Shown piece by piece: positions 1 to 7,533 of a stretch of 18,953 nt of DNA. Where the stretch lies: positions 1 to 18,953 of the forward strand of contig UQWU01000033.1 of NCBI GenBank assembly GCA_900544885.1, in the 5' to 3' direction. The stretch is from an uncultured Phascolarctobacterium sp. (GTDB taxonomy: Bacteria > Bacillota > Negativicutes > Acidaminococcales > Acidaminococcaceae). The translations under genes were made by a program, and so were the position numbers. Positions within the stretch are counted from its first letter, which is position 1. Every line of letters starts with the position of its first letter. The notes below the pieces were generated by a model. The model had not been told where the DNA came from. It ran no database searches and saw only the letters and a list, made by a program, of their open reading frames with translations.

Positions 1-1
1 A

Positions 2-556
2 ATTAACAGCATTGGCGGTTTTTATGCTTATGGCAGCGAGCTGAAAAATGGTGGTAGTATCTATGATTTTGATATCACCAAGCTGTCCGTTTATACCCGT
101 GATATCGGTTTAGCAGGTATTGAGGTTTATGACCTTTTGCGTGACGAATATGATATTCAGATTGAATTTGGTGATATTGCTAATATTTTAGCTTATATTT
201 CTATTGGTGATAGAATCCAGGATATTGAACGACTTGTGGGTGCTTTGGCAGATATTAAACGCCTTTATTCCCGTGACCCGTCTTTGATGTTAAAAACAGA
301 ATACATTGCCCCGAAGGTAGTAGTATCTCCGCAGGAAGCTTTTTATGCTAAGGATGAATCTTTGCCGCTACGTGAAACTGCCGGTCGTATTTGTAGTGAA
401 TTTGTAATGTGTTATCCGCCTGGTATTCCTATCTTGGCACCTGGTGAAGTAATTACGAAAGAAATTATCGAATACATTATTTATGCTAAAGAAAAAGGTT
501 GCTCCATGCAGGGACCGGAAGATCCGGAAGTAAATAATATTAATGTAATTGTATAA
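2..556 (+). CDS. speA: Orn/Lys/Arg decarboxylase, C-terminal part (probably arginine decarboxylase), 5' truncated
   Basis: An open frame enters from the left edge and ends at TAA 554-556, giving the last 184 residues. They match the C-terminal domain of fold-III PLP-dependent ornithine/lysine/arginine decarboxylases; the diagnostic stretch is RICSEFVMCYPPGIPILAPG, encoded around 386-442. The PLP-lysine region lies outside the window, so catalytic residues cannot be checked. Family members make agmatine, putrescine or cadaverine with release of CO2 in the cytoplasm. Arginine is the likely substrate because agmatine deiminase and N-carbamoylputrescine amidase follow in the same operon; this is context, not a sequence-level proof, and lysine or ornithine activity remains possible. 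A TTG at 137 is internal and is not a start. Family assignment is firm; substrate is moderate. Confidence 0.85.
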   Translation: MNSIGGFYAYGSELKNGGSIYDFDITKLSVYTRDIGLAGIEVYDLLRDEYDIQIEFGDIANILAYISIGDRIQDIERLVGALADIKRLYSRDPSLMLKTEYIAPKVVVSPQEAFYAKDESLPLRETAGRICSEFVMCYPPGIPILAPGEVITKEIIEYIIYAKEKGCSMQGPEDPEVNNINVIV

Positions 557-592
557 GTTCTAGAACATATAAAAATTTAAGGGCGTGATTTG

Positions 593-1447
593 ATGGAGTT
601 GTGGTTCTCTGATTTCCATACTGATGATGTAAAATTAGATATAAAAATAGAAAAACAGCTTTTTGGTGAAGATACGGACTTTCAGCGTATTGACGTTTTT
701 GCTTCTAAAGAGTTTGGCCGATTTATTAGCTGTGATGGCAGCATTGTTTTTTCAGAAAAGGACGAATTCGTTTATGATGAAATGATTGTCCACGTGCCGA
801 TGGCGGTCCATCCTCATGTACGTAAGGTTTTGGTTATCGGTGGCGGTGATGGCGGTGTTGCTCGTGAACTGAGCCGTTATCCTGAAATAGAAGAAATTGA
901 TGTGGTAGAAACAGATCAAGTATTTATCGACGTCTGCCGCGAGTTTTTCCCTGATAACTCGGTAGGTTTAGATGACCCACGTGTCACTGTTTTCAATGCT
1001 GATGGATTACGTTTTTTACGTTCTAAAGTAGATGAATATGATTTGATTATCAATGATGCCATCGACCCCTTAGGCCATGCTGCAGGCCTCTTTACTAAAG
1101 AGTTTTATGGTAACTGTTTCCGTGCGTTAAAAGATGATGGCATTATGGTTTACCAACATGGTAGTCCGTTCTATGATGAAGATGAAGAAACTTGTCGTGC
1201 TATGCACCGCAAGGCTAGTCATAGTTTTCCTATTAGCCGTGTATATCAGGCAGCTATTCCGACTTGTCCTTCTGGCTACTGGCTCTTTGGTTTTGCGTCT
1301 AAAAAATATCATCCTTTAAAAGATTTTGAGCCGGTTAAGTGGAAAGCACGTGGTATTAAAACTTGGTATTATTCCGCAAATCTACATAAAGGTGCTTTTA
1401 TGTTGCCTAAATATGTAGAAGATATGCTAGAAGAAGAAGAAAAATAA
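593..1447 (+). CDS. speE: SpeE-type polyamine aminopropyltransferase (spermidine synthase family)
   Basis: 284 residues, normal for bacterial SpeE. I chose ATG 593 (MELWFSDFH) over TTG 590 because AAGGG at 579-583 gives a 9-nt spacing and the family starts with MELW-like residues. Visible motifs are DGSIVFSEKDEFVYDEM near residue 50, GGGDGG at 83-88 (dcSAM binding), VETD at 105-108, NDAIDP with Asp155 and Asp158 (catalytic-acid region), the PSGYW motif and a HKGAFMLPKYV tail. The enzyme normally transfers aminopropyl from decarboxylated SAM to putrescine, giving spermidine and methylthioadenosine. Odd point: after Gln188, where characterised enzymes read like QTDN or QGEC with an acidic residue, this one reads QHGSPF (188-193). 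No speD is in view. The substrate could be agmatine or another amine. Family call is sure; exact reaction is not. Confidence 0.88.
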   Translation: MELWFSDFHTDDVKLDIKIEKQLFGEDTDFQRIDVFASKEFGRFISCDGSIVFSEKDEFVYDEMIVHVPMAVHPHVRKVLVIGGGDGGVARELSRYPEIEEIDVVETDQVFIDVCREFFPDNSVGLDDPRVTVFNADGLRFLRSKVDEYDLIINDAIDPLGHAAGLFTKEFYGNCFRALKDDGIMVYQHGSPFYDEDEETCRAMHRKASHSFPISRVYQAAIPTCPSGYWLFGFASKKYHPLKDFEPVKWKARGIKTWYYSANLHKGAFMLPKYVEDMLEEEEK

Positions 1448-1467
1448 GCATAGCATGAAGCTACGCT
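1447..1467 (+). other. Small intergenic hairpin between speE and carboxyspermidine dehydrogenase
   Basis: AGCATAGC (1447-1454) can pair with GCTACGCT (1460-1467) across a 5-nt loop, with one A-C mismatch. It begins at the last base of the speE stop codon and is followed by TGTTATATAT, not a clean T-run. It could be a weak terminator, a processing site or an mRNA-stability element that separates speE expression from the genes downstream. It is short and imperfect, so chance is possible. Confidence 0.3.
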
Positions 1468-1518
1468 TGTTATATATCCCCTGAAATGTATCAAAGATGA
1501 TAAGGAGTTGAATCGATT

Positions 1519-2778
1519 ATGAGTAAATTATTAGTTATCGGCTGCGGTGGCGTTGCTGGCGTTGCCATTGCCAAATGCTGCCAAAACAGCGAAGTTTTCA
1601 CCGAATTATGTATCGCTAGCCGTACTCAATCTAAATGTGAGGATGTAAAAGCAAAATTACAGCCGACTACTTCTACTGTTATTACTACTGCACAAGTTAA
1701 TGCTGATAATAAAGAAGAATTAGTGGCTCTGATTAAAGCATATCAACCTGATGCTGTTTTAAACGTAGCTTTGCCGTACCAAGATTTAACTATTATGGAT
1801 GCTTGTTTAGAATGCAAGGTTGATTATATCGATACTGCTAACTATGAACCGGAAAATATTGATGATCCTGCTTGGCGTGCAGTTTATGACAAACGTTGCA
1901 AAGATGAAGGCTTCTCTGCATATTTTGACTATTCCTGGCAATGGGCCTACCAAGATAAATTTAAAAAAGCAGGTATCATGGCTCTGCTCGGTACTGGCTT
2001 TGACCCGGGCGTAACTAGCGTTTTCTCTGCTTATGCACTGAAACATTACTTCGATGAAATTGAAAGCATCGATATTTTAGACTGCAATGGTGGTGACCAC
2101 GGTTATCCTTTTGCTACTAACTTTAATCCTGAAATCAATCTGCGTGAAGTTTCTGCACCTGGTTCCTATTGGGAAAACGGTAAATGGGTAGAAATTCCGG
2201 CAATGTCTATTAAACGCGAATACGATTTCCCTCAAGTTGGCATGAAAGATATGTATCTGCTGCATCATGAAGAAATCGAATCTTTGGCTAAAAATATTCC
2301 TGGCGTAAAACGCATCCGCTTCTTTATGACTTTTGGTCAAAGCTATCTGACTCATATGAAATGTTTAGAAAATGTTGGTATGTTGTCTACTAAACCGATT
2401 AAATTTGAAGGCAAAGACATTGTTCCTATCCAATTCTTAAAAGCTTTGCTGCCGGATCCTGCATCCTTAGGTCCTAGAACTGTTGGTAAAACTAATATCG
2501 GCTGTATTTTCACCGGTACTAAAGATGGTAAAAAGAAAACTATTTATATCTACAATGTTTGCGACCATCAAGAATGCTATAAAGAAGTTGGTTCTCAAGC
2601 TATCAGCTACACCACCGGTGTACCTGCTATGATTGGTACTGCTTTGGTGCTGACTAAAAAATGGCAAGGCCAAGGCGTATTTAACGTAGAAGAATTCGAT
2701 CCTGATCCGTACATGGATATGCTGAACCAATTTGGTCTGCCCTGGGTTGTTGACGAAAACCCGGCAATCGTAGAATAA
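1519..2778 (+). CDS. Carboxynorspermidine/carboxyspermidine dehydrogenase (saccharopine dehydrogenase family)
   Basis: 419 residues starting at ATG 1519, behind AAGGAG (1502-1507) with an 11-nt spacing. The N-terminus is a Rossmann fold, with GCGGVAG at residues 8-14 and SRT shortly after the second strand, as in NAD(P)H-dependent saccharopine dehydrogenase relatives. The body (DPGVTSVFSAY, DCNGGDHGYPF, YTTGVPAMIG) matches the carboxynorspermidine synthase group known from Vibrio and Campylobacter. It would reductively condense L-aspartate semialdehyde with putrescine (or diaminopropane) to carboxyspermidine (or carboxynorspermidine). The next gene, its decarboxylase partner, overlaps by 1 nt. 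Glutamine codons are almost all CAA (15 of 16 by my reading), unlike flanking speE and nspC, which suggests stronger expression. Putrescine is the likely acceptor because AguA/AguB make it. Confidence 0.9.
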   Translation: MSKLLVIGCGGVAGVAIAKCCQNSEVFTELCIASRTQSKCEDVKAKLQPTTSTVITTAQVNADNKEELVALIKAYQPDAVLNVALPYQDLTIMDACLECKVDYIDTANYEPENIDDPAWRAVYDKRCKDEGFSAYFDYSWQWAYQDKFKKAGIMALLGTGFDPGVTSVFSAYALKHYFDEIESIDILDCNGGDHGYPFATNFNPEINLREVSAPGSYWENGKWVEIPAMSIKREYDFPQVGMKDMYLLHHEEIESLAKNIPGVKRIRFFMTFGQSYLTHMKCLENVGMLSTKPIKFEGKDIVPIQFLKALLPDPASLGPRTVGKTNIGCIFTGTKDGKKKTIYIYNVCDHQECYKEVGSQAISYTTGVPAMIGTALVLTKKWQGQGVFNVEEFDPDPYMDMLNQFGLPWVVDENPAIVE

Positions 2779-3914
2779 TGATGAAGGCTTTAGAAAACCT
2801 GCGTACACCTTGTTATGTGGTGGATGAGGCAAAACTTATTAAAAATTTAGAACTGTTAAAGCATATTCAAGACGAAACAGGCTGCCATATTCTGCTGGCA
2901 CAAAAATGTTTTTCTATGTTTAAATTATATCCTCTGATGGGCAAGTATTTAGCTGGTACTACTGCTAGCGGTATTTATGAAGCTCGTCTGGGCTATGAAG
3001 AAATGGGCAAGGAAAACCATGTTTTTGCTCCTGCTTTTAAAGATGAGGATATGCAGGAATTAGTAAAAATCTGCGACCATATCGTTTTTAATAGCTTTGC
3101 ACAGTTTAATAAGCATAAAGATATCTGCAAGCAAGCGGGTATCAGCGTTGGTATGCGTATTAATCCGGAGTGTTCAACTCAAGAAGGTGACCATGCGATT
3201 TATGATCCCTGCGCTTCTGGTTCTCGTTTAGGCGTTACTTTAGCGAATTTTCCTGACGAACTGCCAGAGGAAATTGAAGGCTTGCATATCCATACCTTGT
3301 GTGAACAGAACGCTGATGATCTTTTAATTACTTTTAAAGTTTTTGAAGAAAAATTCGGGAAGTTTTTCCACAAACTGAAATGGATTAATCTGGGTGGCGG
3401 TCATCACATTACCCGTGATGATTATCAGGTTAATGATTTAATTGCGTTAGTAAAATATATTAAAGCAACCTATGATGTAGAGGTTTATCTGGAGCCAGGT
3501 GAAGCAGTAGCCTTGAATGCTGGTTATTTGGTAACGGAAGTTTTGGATATTGTGCATAATGGTATCGATACCTTAATTTTAGATGCATCTGCTGCCTGCC
3601 ATATGCCGGACGTATTGGAAATGCCGTATCGTCCGCCTCTGGCTGAAAGCTTTGCAGCTAATGAGAAACCCTATACCTATCGTTTATCTTCCATGACCTG
3701 TCTAGCAGGTGATGTAATCGGCGATTACAGCTTTGAACACGAAATTAAAGTAGGGGATAAGCTTGTTTTTGAAGATATGGCAATTTATAGCATGGTAAAA
3801 AATAATACCTTTAATGGTATGCCCTTACCGGATATTGCTGTACTGCATCAGAATGGTCAGGTAGAGATAGTACGTAGCTTTGATTATAGTGATTTTAAAG
3901 GACGACTTTCATGA
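2778..3914 (+). CDS. nspC: Carboxynorspermidine/carboxyspermidine decarboxylase
   Basis: 378 residues from ATG 2778, which overlaps the preceding TAA by one base; a second ATG at 2781 is an equally good start and no strong Shine-Dalgarno separates them, so translation is probably coupled. It is an alanine-racemase-fold (fold III-like) PLP decarboxylase. Visible features are Lys43 in LLAQKCFSMF (Schiff-base lysine), HTLCE at 172-176, GGGHH at 206-210, EPGEA at 239-243 (phosphate binding) and MTCLAGD with its cysteine near the C-terminal third. The enzyme decarboxylates carboxyspermidine to spermidine (or carboxynorspermidine to norspermidine). Its pairing with the dehydrogenase upstream is the standard arrangement for this alternative spermidine pathway. 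The family call is firm; the choice between spermidine and norspermidine is inferred from neighbouring putrescine genes. Confidence 0.92.
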   Translation: MMKALENLRTPCYVVDEAKLIKNLELLKHIQDETGCHILLAQKCFSMFKLYPLMGKYLAGTTASGIYEARLGYEEMGKENHVFAPAFKDEDMQELVKICDHIVFNSFAQFNKHKDICKQAGISVGMRINPECSTQEGDHAIYDPCASGSRLGVTLANFPDELPEEIEGLHIHTLCEQNADDLLITFKVFEEKFGKFFHKLKWINLGGGHHITRDDYQVNDLIALVKYIKATYDVEVYLEPGEAVALNAGYLVTEVLDIVHNGIDTLILDASAACHMPDVLEMPYRPPLAESFAANEKPYTYRLSSMTCLAGDVIGDYSFEHEIKVGDKLVFEDMAIYSMVKNNTFNGMPLPDIAVLHQNGQVEIVRSFDYSDFKGRLS

Positions 3915-5038
3915 TTGAAAAACAATATACTCCTAAAGGCGACGGCTTTTATATGCCCGGCGAATATGAACAGCATGACGGCTGTATTATTGTCTGGCCG
4001 CAGCGCCCTGGTTCTTGGAGCTTTGGGGCTTCTGCTGCTTGCGAGGCTTTTACCGCAGTAATTAAAGCTATCGCTGCTAGTGAGCATGTTTATGTTATCT
4101 GTGGCAAGGAGCATTGGCAACGTGCGGAAGCGATGCTGACTGATGTAGCAAATGTAGAGCTAATAGCCTTAGAAACTGATGATAGTTGGGCCCGTGATAT
4201 TGCACCTACCTTTGTAGTGAAAAATACTGCTGACGGGTGCAAAGTTCGTGGTATCAATTGGCGTTTTAATGCCTGGGGTGGCGAAGTTGACGGTTTATAT
4301 CCCGACTATGCACAAGATGACGCTTTTGCCGCAGCTTTTGCCGAAAAAACAGGCTATAGTTTGTATGATGCTGCTCCTTTTGTGCTAGAAGGTGGTTCTA
4401 TTCACTGTGATGGCGAAGGAACTGCTATGGTGACGGAGGCATGCCTTTTAAGTGCAGGACGTAATCCTGATTTATCTAAAGAGCAGATTGAAGAACGCTT
4501 AAAAACATATCTGAATGTAGAAAAAGTTCTTTGGCTGCCACGTGGTATTTATAATGATGAAACTAATGAACACGTAGATAATGTTTGTGCTTTTGTTCGT
4601 CCAGGTGAGGTTGTTTTAGCATGGACGGATAATGAAAAAGACGAACAATATGCTTTATCCAAGGCTAGTTATGATTTTCTCAAGGATGCTGTAGATGCAA
4701 AAGGGAGAAAAATCATTATTCATAAATTGCCGATTCCCGACGTGCCTGTATGCATTAGCGAGGAAGAGGTGCAAGGTTATGACTTTGTCGAAGGTGAAGA
4801 TATGCGTGAAGCAGGTGAACGTTTAGCTGCTTCCTATGTGAATTTTTATTTTAGTAATGATAGTGTAGTAATGCCTGCTTTTGGTGGTGAAAATACTGCT
4901 AGTGATTTGCGTGCCGCAGAAATTTTAGCTGCTTTGTGTCCTGAACGTAAAGTAATACAGATTCCAGCACGTGCTATTTTAACAGGTGGTGGCAATATTC
5001 ACTGCATTACTCAGCAGATTCCTAAAGGAGATTGCTAA
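3911..5038 (+). CDS. aguA: Agmatine deiminase
   Basis: 375 residues; ATG 3911 overlaps the nspC stop by 4 nt (ATGA). It belongs to the guanidino-modifying (PPAD) fold. Motifs: MPGEYEQHDG and WPQRPGSW near the N-terminus, DDSWARDIAPTF, FVLEGGSIHCDGEGT, NEHVDN with His221, and GGGNIHC with the nucleophile Cys365 eleven residues from the end. It hydrolyses agmatine to N-carbamoylputrescine and ammonia in the cytoplasm. The NEHVDN form looks like the catabolic enterococcal type, but the neighbours (decarboxylase upstream, amidase downstream, no putrescine carbamoyltransferase or agmatine:putrescine antiporter) point to biosynthesis here. The gene ends in TAA, whose last base starts aguB. Confidence 0.95.
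   Translation: MIEKQYTPKGDGFYMPGEYEQHDGCIIVWPQRPGSWSFGASAACEAFTAVIKAIAASEHVYVICGKEHWQRAEAMLTDVANVELIALETDDSWARDIAPTFVVKNTADGCKVRGINWRFNAWGGEVDGLYPDYAQDDAFAAAFAEKTGYSLYDAAPFVLEGGSIHCDGEGTAMVTEACLLSAGRNPDLSKEQIEERLKTYLNVEKVLWLPRGIYNDETNEHVDNVCAFVRPGEVVLAWTDNEKDEQYALSKASYDFLKDAVDAKGRKIIIHKLPIPDVPVCISEEEVQGYDFVEGEDMREAGERLAASYVNFYFSNDSVVMPAFGGENTASDLRAAEILAALCPERKVIQIPARAILTGGGNIHCITQQIPKGDC
5024..5030 (+). promoter_or_regulatory. Ribosome binding site that sets the aguB start
   Basis: AAAGGAG lies inside the end of aguA, 7 nt before ATG 5038. The upstream in-frame TTG at 5032 is only 1 nt from it, so the ATG that overlaps the aguA stop codon is the likely start. Confidence 0.75.
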
Positions 5039-5919
5039 TGAGAAAAGTTAAAGTTGCGGCAGTACAAATGCGTTGTGCTGCTACTGTTGAAGAAAATTTA
5101 CGTCATGTAGAGGAATTAGTACGTGAAGCTGCAGCTAACGGTGCTAAATTAATTTTATTACCGGAGCTTTGGGAGCGCCCTTATTTCTGCCAGGAACGTC
5201 GTTATGAGTATTATCAATATGCTCTGCCGGTAGAAGAAAATCCTGCTGTAAAAATGGGTATGCGTCTTGCTAAGGAGCTTCAGGTAGTATTACCAATCAG
5301 CTTTTTTGAACGCGACGTAAATCAATTATATAATTCCATCGTTTGCATAGATGCAGATGGGACTAATTTAGGTGTTTATCGCAAAACACATATTCCTGAT
5401 GACCATTTTTACCAAGAGAAGTTTTACTTTAAACCAGGTGATACTGGTTTTAAAGTATTTGATACTCAGGTCGGTAAAGTGGGAATCGGTATTTGCTGGG
5501 ACCAATGGTTTAGCGAAACAGCCCGCTGTTTGGCTTTAGGTGGTGCAGAAATCTTGTTATATCCTACTGCCATTGGCTCCGAACCAATTTTGGATACCGA
5601 CAGCATGCCTCATTGGCGTCGTGTTATGCAAGGCCATAGTGCTGCTAATTTAATGCCTGTTGTTGCTGCTAATCGTATCGGTTTGGAAACAGTAGAGCCT
5701 TGTGAAGCTAACGCCGGTCAAAAATCAGCTTTAGAATTTTATGGCTCCTCTTTCATGACTGACGGTACTGGTGCTCTGGTGCAGGATGCAGGCCGTGACC
5801 AAGAAGAAATTCTATATGCTGAATATGATTTTGATGCTTTAGCAGAAGATCGTTTAAGCTGGGGTCTATTCCGTGATCGTCGTCCGGAATGCTATGGCGC
5901 TATTGTCAATCAAAAATAA
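5038..5919 (+). CDS. aguB: N-carbamoylputrescine amidohydrolase
   Basis: 293 residues from ATG 5038. It is a nitrilase-superfamily C-N hydrolase with the Glu-Lys-Cys triad visible: Glu43 in PELWERPYF, Lys116 in YRKTHIPDD and Cys153 in GIGICWDQWF. The PELWERPYFCQ and HIPDDHFYQEKFYF stretches are typical of the AguB branch rather than general nitrilases. It hydrolyses N-carbamoylputrescine to putrescine, CO2 and ammonia, finishing the step begun by AguA. It is the last gene of the + strand polyamine operon; its stop is followed by the nested palindrome at 5931-6014. No frameshift or missing catalytic residue is seen. Confidence 0.95.
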   Translation: MRKVKVAAVQMRCAATVEENLRHVEELVREAAANGAKLILLPELWERPYFCQERRYEYYQYALPVEENPAVKMGMRLAKELQVVLPISFFERDVNQLYNSIVCIDADGTNLGVYRKTHIPDDHFYQEKFYFKPGDTGFKVFDTQVGKVGIGICWDQWFSETARCLALGGAEILLYPTAIGSEPILDTDSMPHWRRVMQGHSAANLMPVVAANRIGLETVEPCEANAGQKSALEFYGSSFMTDGTGALVQDAGRDQEEILYAEYDFDALAEDRLSWGLFRDRRPECYGAIVNQK

Positions 5920-5930
5920 GGTATAAAAAT

Positions 5931-6014
5931 AATCCCTGAAGCTTTGATAGGTACTTCTCCTTACTGGTTTTGTCCAGTAAATAGGGGACATATCACTTTT
6001 AAGCTTCAGGGATT
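5931..6014. terminator. Nested palindrome between convergent genes, probable bidirectional terminator
   Basis: A perfect 14-bp inverted repeat, AATCCCTGAAGCTT (5931-5944) and its reverse complement (6001-6014), encloses 56 nt. Inside, TGATA (5945-5949) can pair with TATCA (5991-5995), TCTCC (5956-5960) with GGGGA (5984-5988, one G-T), and TTACTGG (5961-5967) perfectly with CCAGTAA (5974-5980) across a 6-nt loop. The + strand continues into TTTTCTTATT; the - strand continues into ATTATTTTTATACC. Position between aguB and the convergent putP gene suits transcription termination in both directions. It is larger than an ordinary terminator and could instead be a short palindromic repeat or a small structured RNA. 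Confidence 0.6.
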
Positions 6015-6042
6015 TTCTTATTAATTAAGCATACTTTTTTAA

Positions 6043-7500
6043 TTATTCTTCTGTGTATTGATTTGCTTTATCATACAGCTTTTTAACTTCGTTAGAAGGA
6101 CCGCCGCAGATTACAGAAACGATGATGCCGGCGAACAGGCTGGCAAAGAAACCAGGAATGATTTCGTAGATACCAGTAGAGGATGCCAGCATCAGGAACC
6201 AACTGATATCAACAACAGCACCGACAATGATGCAGGCAACAGCACCTTGGAAGGTGAAGCCACGCCAGAACAGACTCAGCATAATAGCAGGACCGAATGC
6301 GGAACCGAATACGCCCCAAGCGTTAGAAACTAATTCCATAATGGAGCCTGCACGGGGAGAATCGGCAATCATCAGTGCTACGAAGGAGATGACCAGAACT
6401 ACGATACGTCCTGCCCAGAGCATTTCCTTATCAGAGGATTGATGCTTACGGATAACAGGTTTGTAAACATCGCTGGCAAAGGAGGATGCAGAGGAGAGCA
6501 GCTGACTAGAAGCAGTACTCATGGAAGCTGCCAACACACCGGACAGCAGCACACCGGAAATCAGTGCTGGGAAGATATTACGTACCATGGCAATGAACAC
6601 CAGGGAGTTTTTGTTGATTTCTTCATCCATACCTAAGTACAGACGACCGATAATACCTACTAATGTAGCAAAAAAGAGAATCAAAGCAGTCCAGGCAATA
6701 CCGATAACTGCGGATTTTTTCATTTCCTTTTGAGATTTCAAGGACATGAAACGAATAATGATATGCGGCATACCAAAATAGCCCAAGCCCCAACCGAAAC
6801 CGGAAATAATATCTGTTACTTTAGCAGTAGGATTCCAATATTCAGCAGGAATTTGAGTTACTGCTGACGGTTCTATTAAAGATGCAGCAAAGATAGGTGC
6901 GATTAAAAGAGAACCTAAAATCATCAGACCTTGATAGAAGTCAGTCCAGCATACTGCGGAAAAGCCACCTAAGAAGGTATAACCGATAATAATAAAAGCA
7001 GACAGGTACATGGTAACAGTGCTGTCGATGCCCATAACTGTATTGAACAAAGTACCGCAAGCTTTAATGCTGGATGCGGAATAAATTGTATAAGCAATCA
7101 GGAAAACAGCAGCGCAGATAACCTGTAGCAGATGAGATTTAGATAAGAAACGGTTACTGAGATATTGAGGAATGGTAATCGCATCATCAGCAACAATAGA
7201 GAAGCAACGCAGACGCGGAGCTTGGTATAACCAGCTTAATGCGTAGCCGGTCAAAAGGCCGACACCAATCCAAATTTGACCCATGCCTAAAGCATAGATA
7301 GAAGTAGGCAGACCCATCAATACCCAGGCACTCATATCAGAGGCACCGGCAGAAAGTGCGGTAACCCATGGGCCCATTTGACGACCACCTAAAAAGTATG
7401 TTTTTTCGCCGCCATTACGGTCTTTGATAAAGAACCAAATACCGATTGAAAGCATGAATAATAGGTAGATGACGAATACTACCATTTCTGTATTATTCAC
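6043..7500 (-). CDS. putP: Sodium:proline symporter (solute:sodium symporter family)
   Basis: 485 residues read from GTG 7500. A longer frame reaches 7563, but GGAGGG (complement of 7507-7512) sits 6 nt before this GTG, and starting there puts the conserved aspartate at Asp55, the sodium-site residue number known in E. coli PutP. Motifs: YFLGGRQMGPWVTALSAG then ASDMSAW around 50-58, IPQYL, YTIYSASSIKACGTLF, and YTFLGGFSAVCWTDFYQ. The hydrophobic pattern suits the 12-13 membrane helices of the family. It imports proline with sodium across the cytoplasmic membrane; related substrates cannot be excluded. It converges on aguB and diverges from the DUF1934 operon, so it looks like a single-gene unit. 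No proline catabolic gene is adjacent. Confidence 0.9.
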   Translation of the reverse strand: MNNTEMVVFVIYLLFMLSIGIWFFIKDRNGGEKTYFLGGRQMGPWVTALSAGASDMSAWVLMGLPTSIYALGMGQIWIGVGLLTGYALSWLYQAPRLRCFSIVADDAITIPQYLSNRFLSKSHLLQVICAAVFLIAYTIYSASSIKACGTLFNTVMGIDSTVTMYLSAFIIIGYTFLGGFSAVCWTDFYQGLMILGSLLIAPIFAASLIEPSAVTQIPAEYWNPTAKVTDIISGFGWGLGYFGMPHIIIRFMSLKSQKEMKKSAVIGIAWTALILFFATLVGIIGRLYLGMDEEINKNSLVFIAMVRNIFPALISGVLLSGVLAASMSTASSQLLSSASSFASDVYKPVIRKHQSSDKEMLWAGRIVVLVISFVALMIADSPRAGSIMELVSNAWGVFGSAFGPAIMLSLFWRGFTFQGAVACIIVGAVVDISWFLMLASSTGIYEIIPGFFASLFAGIIVSVICGGPSNEVKKLYDKANQYTEE

Positions 7501-7506
7501 AGACAA

Positions 7507-7512
7507 CCCTCC
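7507..7512 (-). promoter_or_regulatory. Shine-Dalgarno site deciding the putP GTG start
   Basis: The - strand reads GGAGGG TTGTCT GTG, a 6-nt spacing. The TTG directly after the site is too close, and the first ATG lies five codons further on. Confidence 0.75.
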
Positions 7513-7533
7513 AAACAAATATATGTAATTATA

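Noticed and set aside
137..556. TTG 137 as the start of a separate small protein
   Set aside because: The same frame is open back to base 2 and continues decarboxylase-like sequence, so it is a truncated gene.
557..566. GTTCTAGAAC palindrome after the decarboxylase stop
   Set aside because: A 10-bp palindrome with no loop, no T-run and no promoter nearby; likely chance.
5032..5037. TTG 5032 as the aguB start
   Set aside because: It is one base from the AAAGGAG site; ATG 5038 has ideal spacing and overlaps the aguA stop codon.
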